A DNA stretch of 64,000 bases, taken from assembly GCF_030316885.1 (NCBI RefSeq), contig NZ_JASZYQ010000005.1, forward strand, positions 62,001 through 126,000, written 5' to 3'. The notes under the pieces are model-generated. The model ran no database searches and was not told where the DNA came from. It was given only the letters and a program-made list of their open reading frames with translations. The DNA comes from Variovorax jilinensis (GTDB taxonomy: Bacteria > Pseudomonadota > Gammaproteobacteria > Burkholderiales > Burkholderiaceae_C). Below are positions 59,975-64,000 of the stretch, in pieces (position 1 is the stretch's first letter; each line of letters starts with the position of its first letter). The translations under genes and the position numbers were made by a program.

Positions 59975-60805
59975 ATGACATCCAAGCTCGACGGCAAGAT
60001 CGCCCTGGTCAGCGGTTCGGGGCGCGGCATCGGTCGCTCCATTGCGCTCAAGTTCGCTTCCGAAGGCGCCCGCGTGGTGGTCAACGACCTCGACGCCGGC
60101 CCGGCCAACGAGGTGGTGGCCGAGATCCGCGAGGCCGGCGGCCAGGCCATTGCCTGCATCGGCAGCGTGACCGCGCCCGACTTCGCCGAGCGCTTCGTCG
60201 GCGCCGCGGTCAACGAATACAAGGGGCTCGACATCATCGTCAACAACGCCGGCTACACCTGGGACAACGTGACCCAGAAGATGAGCGACGAGCAGTGGTA
60301 CGCGATGATCGACGTCCACATGACGGCGCCCTTCCGCATCCTGCGCACGGCCCAGCCCGTGATCAGGGCGCTGTCGAAGAGCGAACTCGAGGTCGGCCAT
60401 CGCAACGTGCGCAAGGTGGTCAACATCTCGTCGGTCGCGGGCCTGTTCGGCAACGCCGGCCAGATCAACTATTCGGGCGCCAAGGCCGGCATCGTCGGCA
60501 TGACGCAGACGCTGGCCAAGGAGTGGGGCCGCATGAACGTGACGGTCAACTGCGTGGCCTTCGGCCTCATCAAGACGCGCCTGACCGGCGATGCGGCCGA
60601 CGGCGCCACCGAGCGCATCGACGGCAAGGACATCAAGGTCGGCGTCAACCCCGACCTGCTCGCGATGATGGAGCGCAGCATTCCGCTGGGCCGCGGCGGC
60701 ACGCCCGACGAGGCTGCGGGAGCGGTCTACCTGCTGACCATCCCCGAGAGCGACTACATCAGCGGCCAGACCCTGATGTGCACCGGCGGGATCACGGGGC
60801 TGTGA
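59975..60805 (+). CDS. SDR 3-hydroxyacyl-CoA dehydrogenase-like
   Basis: A 276-aa SDR with TGxxxGxG-like loop SGSGRGIGRS (about 13-22), NNAGYT, catalytic Ser in NISSVAG and Tyr/Lys in INYSGAKAGIVGM. In this operon it most likely oxidises the 3-hydroxyacyl-CoA made by the MaoC pair to the 3-keto form for the thiolase. The start at 59975 follows a cgaggacag site. GTGA overlap with the acyl-CoA dehydrogenase. Confidence 0.88.
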   Translation: MTSKLDGKIALVSGSGRGIGRSIALKFASEGARVVVNDLDAGPANEVVAEIREAGGQAIACIGSVTAPDFAERFVGAAVNEYKGLDIIVNNAGYTWDNVTQKMSDEQWYAMIDVHMTAPFRILRTAQPVIRALSKSELEVGHRNVRKVVNISSVAGLFGNAGQINYSGAKAGIVGMTQTLAKEWGRMNVTVNCVAFGLIKTRLTGDAADGATERIDGKDIKVGVNPDLLAMMERSIPLGRGGTPDEAAGAVYLLTIPESDYISGQTLMCTGGITGL

Positions 60806-61968
60806 GCGCCGAAGCCCTGCTGCCGCGCCTGCATCGCCATGCGTGGATGGACGAGGACGTCGATGCCTTCCGCGACCAGGTGCGGCGCTACGTCACGACC
60901 GAGATGGCGCCGCAGCTCGACGGCTGGCGGCGCCAGGGCTACGTGCCGCGCGAGGTCTGGCGGCCGTTCGGGGCGCTGGGCTTCCTGCTGCCCGAGGTGG
61001 AGGAGCGCCACGGCGGCGGCGGCGCCAACCGTGCCTACCAGCTCGTGGTGCAGGACGAGCTCGCGCGCGCCGAGATGCCGGCCAACACCGCGGTCCACAA
61101 CCTGGTCACCCACTACCTGATCGACTACGGCACCGAGGAACAGAAGCAGCGCTGGCTGCCGCGCCTGGCCAGCGGCGAACTGCTGGCCGGCATCGCGCTG
61201 ACCGAGCCGGGCTGCGGCTCCGACCTCAAGGCGCTGCGCACGCGGGCGCGGCGCGATGGCGGCGACTACGTGGTCGATGGCGCCAAGACCTTCATCACCA
61301 ACGGCTTCACCGCCAGCCTGCTGGTGGTCGCCGTGCGCACCGGCGACGCCGGCAGCCGCGGCGTCTCGCTGGTCGTGATGGAGACCGACAAGCTGCCGGG
61401 CTTTCGGGTCGGGCGCCGGCTCGAGAAGCTCGGCCAGCACGCGTCCGACACGGCCGAGCTGTTCTTCGACGGCGTGCGCGTGCCAGCCGGCAACCTGCTG
61501 GGTGGCGAGGAAGGGCAGGGCTTCGTACAGCTCATGAGCCAGCTGCCCTACGAGCGGCTGATGCTGTGCGTGCCGGCTGCGGCCGTGATCGAGCGCGCGG
61601 TGGAACTCACCGTGGCCTACACGAAGGAGCGCAAGGCCTTCGGCCAGACGGTGTCGGACTTCCAGAACACCCGCTTCAAGCTCGCCGAATGCGCGACGCT
61701 GGCGCACGTCGTGCGCAGCTTCGTCAACGACTGCATCCAGCGGCTGCTCGACGGAACGCTCGACCAGGAGGCAGCCTACATGGCCAAGTACTGGTGCACC
61801 GAGCAGCAGGGCAAGGTGCTCGACGAATGCCTGCAGCTGTTCGGTGGCTACGGCTACATGGCCGAATACCCCATCGCGCGGCTGTATGCCGATGCGCGGG
61901 TGCAGCGCATCTACGGCGGCACGACCGAAATCATGAAGGACCTGATCGCGCGCCGGTTGTTTGCCTGA
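60802..61968 (+). CDS. Acyl-CoA dehydrogenase
   Basis: A 388-aa flavoprotein oxidising acyl-CoA to 2-enoyl-CoA, passing electrons to ETF. The FAD-binding blocks are GIALTEPGCGSDLKALRTRAR and FITNGFTASLLVVAVRT, the C-terminal base Glu lies in YGGTTEIMKDLIARRLFA, and QLFGGYGYMAEYPIARLYADAR is the family signature. GTG start inside the SDR stop (GTGA). Last gene of the operon; it is followed by convergent dps at 10 bp. Confidence 0.92.
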   Translation: MSAEALLPRLHRHAWMDEDVDAFRDQVRRYVTTEMAPQLDGWRRQGYVPREVWRPFGALGFLLPEVEERHGGGGANRAYQLVVQDELARAEMPANTAVHNLVTHYLIDYGTEEQKQRWLPRLASGELLAGIALTEPGCGSDLKALRTRARRDGGDYVVDGAKTFITNGFTASLLVVAVRTGDAGSRGVSLVVMETDKLPGFRVGRRLEKLGQHASDTAELFFDGVRVPAGNLLGGEEGQGFVQLMSQLPYERLMLCVPAAAVIERAVELTVAYTKERKAFGQTVSDFQNTRFKLAECATLAHVVRSFVNDCIQRLLDGTLDQEAAYMAKYWCTEQQGKVLDECLQLFGGYGYMAEYPIARLYADARVQRIYGGTTEIMKDLIARRLFA

Positions 61969-61977
61969 CGAGCGGAC

Positions 61978-62589
61978 CTAGGCCGTGACCGGCGACGCCG
62001 CCACCAGGTGTTCGGTCAGGAACCAGACCTGCAGCTCGTTGGTCCGCAGCACGTTGCTCACGAAGACGTCGTTGCTGCCCGCATCGCCCCACTTGTCGAC
62101 CTTCTCGGCTGCTTCTCGGGCCGACACGATGATCTGTTCGTGGGCCTCGGCCAGGCGCCGGATCTGCACCGCCGCCGGCTCGCGGCCGCGCGGGGGACGC
62201 TTGATCTTCGTCGTTTCGGCGATGTCGGCCGCCATTGCGAGCGAGATGCCGCCGAGCAGCTGGATGCGCTCGGCCAGGATGTCGACCAGCAGAACCTGGG
62301 CCTCGAAGTGCTGGTCGTACATCAGGTGCAGCTGGTTGAAGGTCGGACCGACCACCTGCCAGTGGTGCTTCTTGTACATGTCGCGCAGGGTAATCGTGTC
62401 GGCCAGGCACTGATTGAGCAGCGCGACGCTGTCCTTGCAGACCTTCTCCGACAGTCCGTTGGGCAGTTTGACGATCTCGCCGAACTTCTGCGTCTCGTGG
62501 CTGGGCTGCTGCAGGTCGGGCACGACCTCGCTGCGTTGCTTGGCGCTGCGGCCGGGGGTGGTGGATTGCTTGGGGCGCGTACTGGCCAT
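61978..62589 (-). CDS. dps: Dps-family DNA-protection protein
   Basis: A 203-aa ferritin-like protein. The ferroxidase site at the subunit interface is in KHHWQVVGPTFNQLHLMYDQHFEAQ, with His, Asp and Glu ligands (MYDQHFE). A basic N-terminal tail (MASTRPKQSTTPGRSAKQR) could bind DNA, as in E. coli Dps. It oxidises iron with peroxide and protects DNA in starvation. Convergent with the acyl-CoA dehydrogenase; divergent from the FAD monooxygenase with 187 bp between. Confidence 0.93.
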   Translation of the reverse strand: MASTRPKQSTTPGRSAKQRSEVVPDLQQPSHETQKFGEIVKLPNGLSEKVCKDSVALLNQCLADTITLRDMYKKHHWQVVGPTFNQLHLMYDQHFEAQVLLVDILAERIQLLGGISLAMAADIAETTKIKRPPRGREPAAVQIRRLAEAHEQIIVSAREAAEKVDKWGDAGSNDVFVSNVLRTNELQVWFLTEHLVAASPVTA

Positions 62590-62776
62590 GGGAGGACTCC
62601 ATCAGAAAGACATGCCCCGGTTGTAGGCCTGCGGCGCTGCCTCCCGTGTAGGCCGGGCGGCCGATACGCTGCGGGCGCGCGCAGGCGCCGAAACGCCTGG
62701 CGAGACATCCGAACGAGCCAGCAACAACCGGAGGCGTGCCGCGTACCATCCTTGGCACAGCTTCGAGGAGAACGAA

Positions 62777-64000
62777 TTGACGCAACACCCCGTGCTGGTC
62801 GTCGGCGCCGGCCCCGTCGGCCTCACCATGGCATTGGCGCTGCGACGCCGCGGCGTGGCGGTACGCATCGTCGACCGCGCCCCCGCGCCCACCGACAAGT
62901 CCAAGGCGCTGGTCATCTGGGCGCGCACGCTCGAACTGCTCGACATCGAGGGTTGCGCCGACGTCTTCGTGGCAGCGGGCCTGAAGGTCGAGGCCGCGTG
63001 CATCCTCGAGGACCATGGCCGGGAACTGATCCGCATCCCCTTCGCCGCGGTGCGCAGCGCCTACAACTTCGCCCTGATGCTGCCGCAGAGCGAGACCGAG
63101 CGGCTGCTCGCTGCGCAACTCGCGGCCCTCGGCACGACCGTGGAGCGGCAGGTGGAACTGCTCTCGTTCGCCCAGCGCGAGGGCGGCATCCGGGCGCAAC
63201 TGCGTGGCCCTGACGGCACCGAGCAGGCATTCGAATGCGCCTGGCTGGTGGCCTGCGACGGCGCCCACAGCACGGTGCGCCATGCACTCGGGGTCGAGTT
63301 CGAGGGCGAGACCGAGCCTTCCGATTTCCTGCTGGCGGACGTCGCGATCGACGGCAACCTGTCGACCGACCGCATCTCGATCTGCTGGGCGCCCGATGGC
63401 ATCCTCGCGCTGTTCCCCATGGCGGGCGGGCGCTTCCGTGTCATCGCCGACTGCGGACCGGCGGCCGCGGGCGAGGCGCCAGAGGAGCCCACGCTCGACG
63501 AGGTGCAGCGCCTGGTCGACGACCGAGGCCCGGCCGGGCAGCGACTGCACAGCCCGGTCTGGCTGAGCCACTTCCGCATCAACGAGCGCAAGGTCAGGGA
63601 ATACCGCCACGGGCGCGTCTTCCTTGCCGGTGATGCCGCCCACGTCCACAGTCCCGCGGGCGGGCAGGGCATGAACACCGGCATGCAGGATGCACTGAAC
63701 CTGGCCTGGAAGCTGGCCCTGGTCTGGCACGGACGGGCGGCGCCTGTGCTGCTCGACAGCTATTCGCCCGAGCGCAGCGCCATCGGCGACCAGGTCCTGC
63801 GCAATGCAGGCACCATGACCCGAATGGCGCTGTTGCGCAATCCGCTGCTGCAGGAAATCCGCCGGCTTGCGGTCGGCAGCCTGGGGCGCATCCCGGCGCT
63901 GCGCCAGCACATGGTCGACCAGCTCTCGGAGACCGATCTGCACTACCCCCACAGCCCGCTCACGCAGGCCCGGCATGGCGCCTCATGCCACCCGGCACCA
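62777..64000 (+). CDS. FAD-dependent aromatic-ring-type monooxygenase (3' end outside window)
   Basis: The first 408 codons of a class-A flavin monooxygenase, which adds oxygen to aromatic rings with NAD(P)H. GxGxxG is VVGAGPVGLTMAL (near residue 7), the DG motif is in LVACDGAHSTVRHAL, and the GD motif in FLAGDAAHVHSPAGGQGMNTGMQDALNLAWKL. The TTG start is chosen because it directly precedes the conserved first strand and has gaggagaac in front; the next start is a GTG at 62792. The C-terminal part lies beyond position 64000. Substrate unknown; could hydroxylate a phenol or polyketide. Confidence 0.85.
   Translation, partial: MTQHPVLVVGAGPVGLTMALALRRRGVAVRIVDRAPAPTDKSKALVIWARTLELLDIEGCADVFVAAGLKVEAACILEDHGRELIRIPFAAVRSAYNFALMLPQSETERLLAAQLAALGTTVERQVELLSFAQREGGIRAQLRGPDGTEQAFECAWLVACDGAHSTVRHALGVEFEGETEPSDFLLADVAIDGNLSTDRISICWAPDGILALFPMAGGRFRVIADCGPAAAGEAPEEPTLDEVQRLVDDRGPAGQRLHSPVWLSHFRINERKVREYRHGRVFLAGDAAHVHSPAGGQGMNTGMQDALNLAWKLALVWHGRAAPVLLDSYSPERSAIGDQVLRNAGTMTRMALLRNPLLQEIRRLAVGSLGRIPALRQHMVDQLSETDLHYPHSPLTQARHGASCHPAP

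Noticed and set aside
61931..63976. 681-codon minus-strand frame over dps and the FAD monooxygenase
   Set aside because: Shadow frame. It would erase the monooxygenase GxGxxG and GD motifs on the plus strand.

Overview
The window is a 64 kb piece of a very GC-rich bacterial chromosome with short intergenic gaps and many ATGA/GTGA stop-start overlaps. Gene content (NhaR-type LysR, MocR, FCD-GntR and AraC regulators, two P450s, a beta-oxidation-type acyl-CoA operon, DUF899, DUF3455, META and UBP-zinc-finger proteins) points to a metabolically versatile soil or plant-associated betaproteobacterium, most likely Burkholderiales/Comamonadaceae (Variovorax-like). That taxonomic call is an inference from style and content; there is no rRNA gene. 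I see no tRNA, CRISPR array, insertion sequence or prophage. About 72 protein-coding genes are described; the first (zwf) and last (FAD monooxygenase) run off the window.

Layout. 1-8.6 kb: zwf, an SDR, small stress/unknown proteins (ASCH, cupin, DUF899), an XdhC-cupin fusion, a UBP zinc finger, and an ECF sigma/anti-sigma pair beside a DUF3455 lipoprotein. 8.7-15 kb: a TerB-DUF697 protein coupled to a Bax-inhibitor-1 protein, then an NhaR-type regulator directly upstream of a self-sufficient CYP102-like P450-reductase fusion. 15-24.8 kb: BrkB and FUSC membrane proteins, DAHP synthase with an overlapping orphan ABC ATPase, and a two-component island (FixL-like kinase coupled to a SET-domain methyltransferase, divergent FixJ-like regulator, stand-alone receiver). 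24.8-30.3 kb: P450, berberine-bridge-type FAD oxidase, TetR regulator and divergent carotenoid oxygenase with a clear operator/promoter. 30.3-33.9 kb: a Phd-zeta toxin-antitoxin pair and an FCD-GntR regulator divergent from a rubredoxin-pirin-tautomerase operon. 34.8-43.5 kb: a complete Nit1C-type cluster (MSMEG_0572, nitrilase, radical SAM, GNAT, AIR-synthase-like, glycosyltransferase, MSMEG_0570, MSMEG_0569 flavoprotein) with a divergent MocR regulator and a 360-bp intergenic region carrying paired 13-bp direct repeats. 43.5-49.2 kb: a selenium island (selD with a translationally coupled 50-aa lipoprotein; divergent putative selenium-oxyanion ABC transporter; mnmH/selU). 49.2-52.7 kb: miscellaneous genes including an SDR lacking the catalytic Tyr/Lys. 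52.7-62 kb: an AraC regulator divergent from an eight-gene acyl-CoA degradation operon (two CoA ligases, PaaG-like crotonase, SCP-x-type thiolase, two MaoC subunits, SDR, acyl-CoA dehydrogenase). 62-64 kb: Dps and a truncated aromatic-ring-type FAD monooxygenase.

The strongest candidates for new biology are the MocR-controlled Nit1C cluster with its repeat array, the Phd-zeta pairing, the small lipoprotein coupled to selD, the XdhC-cupin fusion and the kinase-SET operon. None of these is proven new from sequence alone. Functions are family-level inferences unless residues are named.
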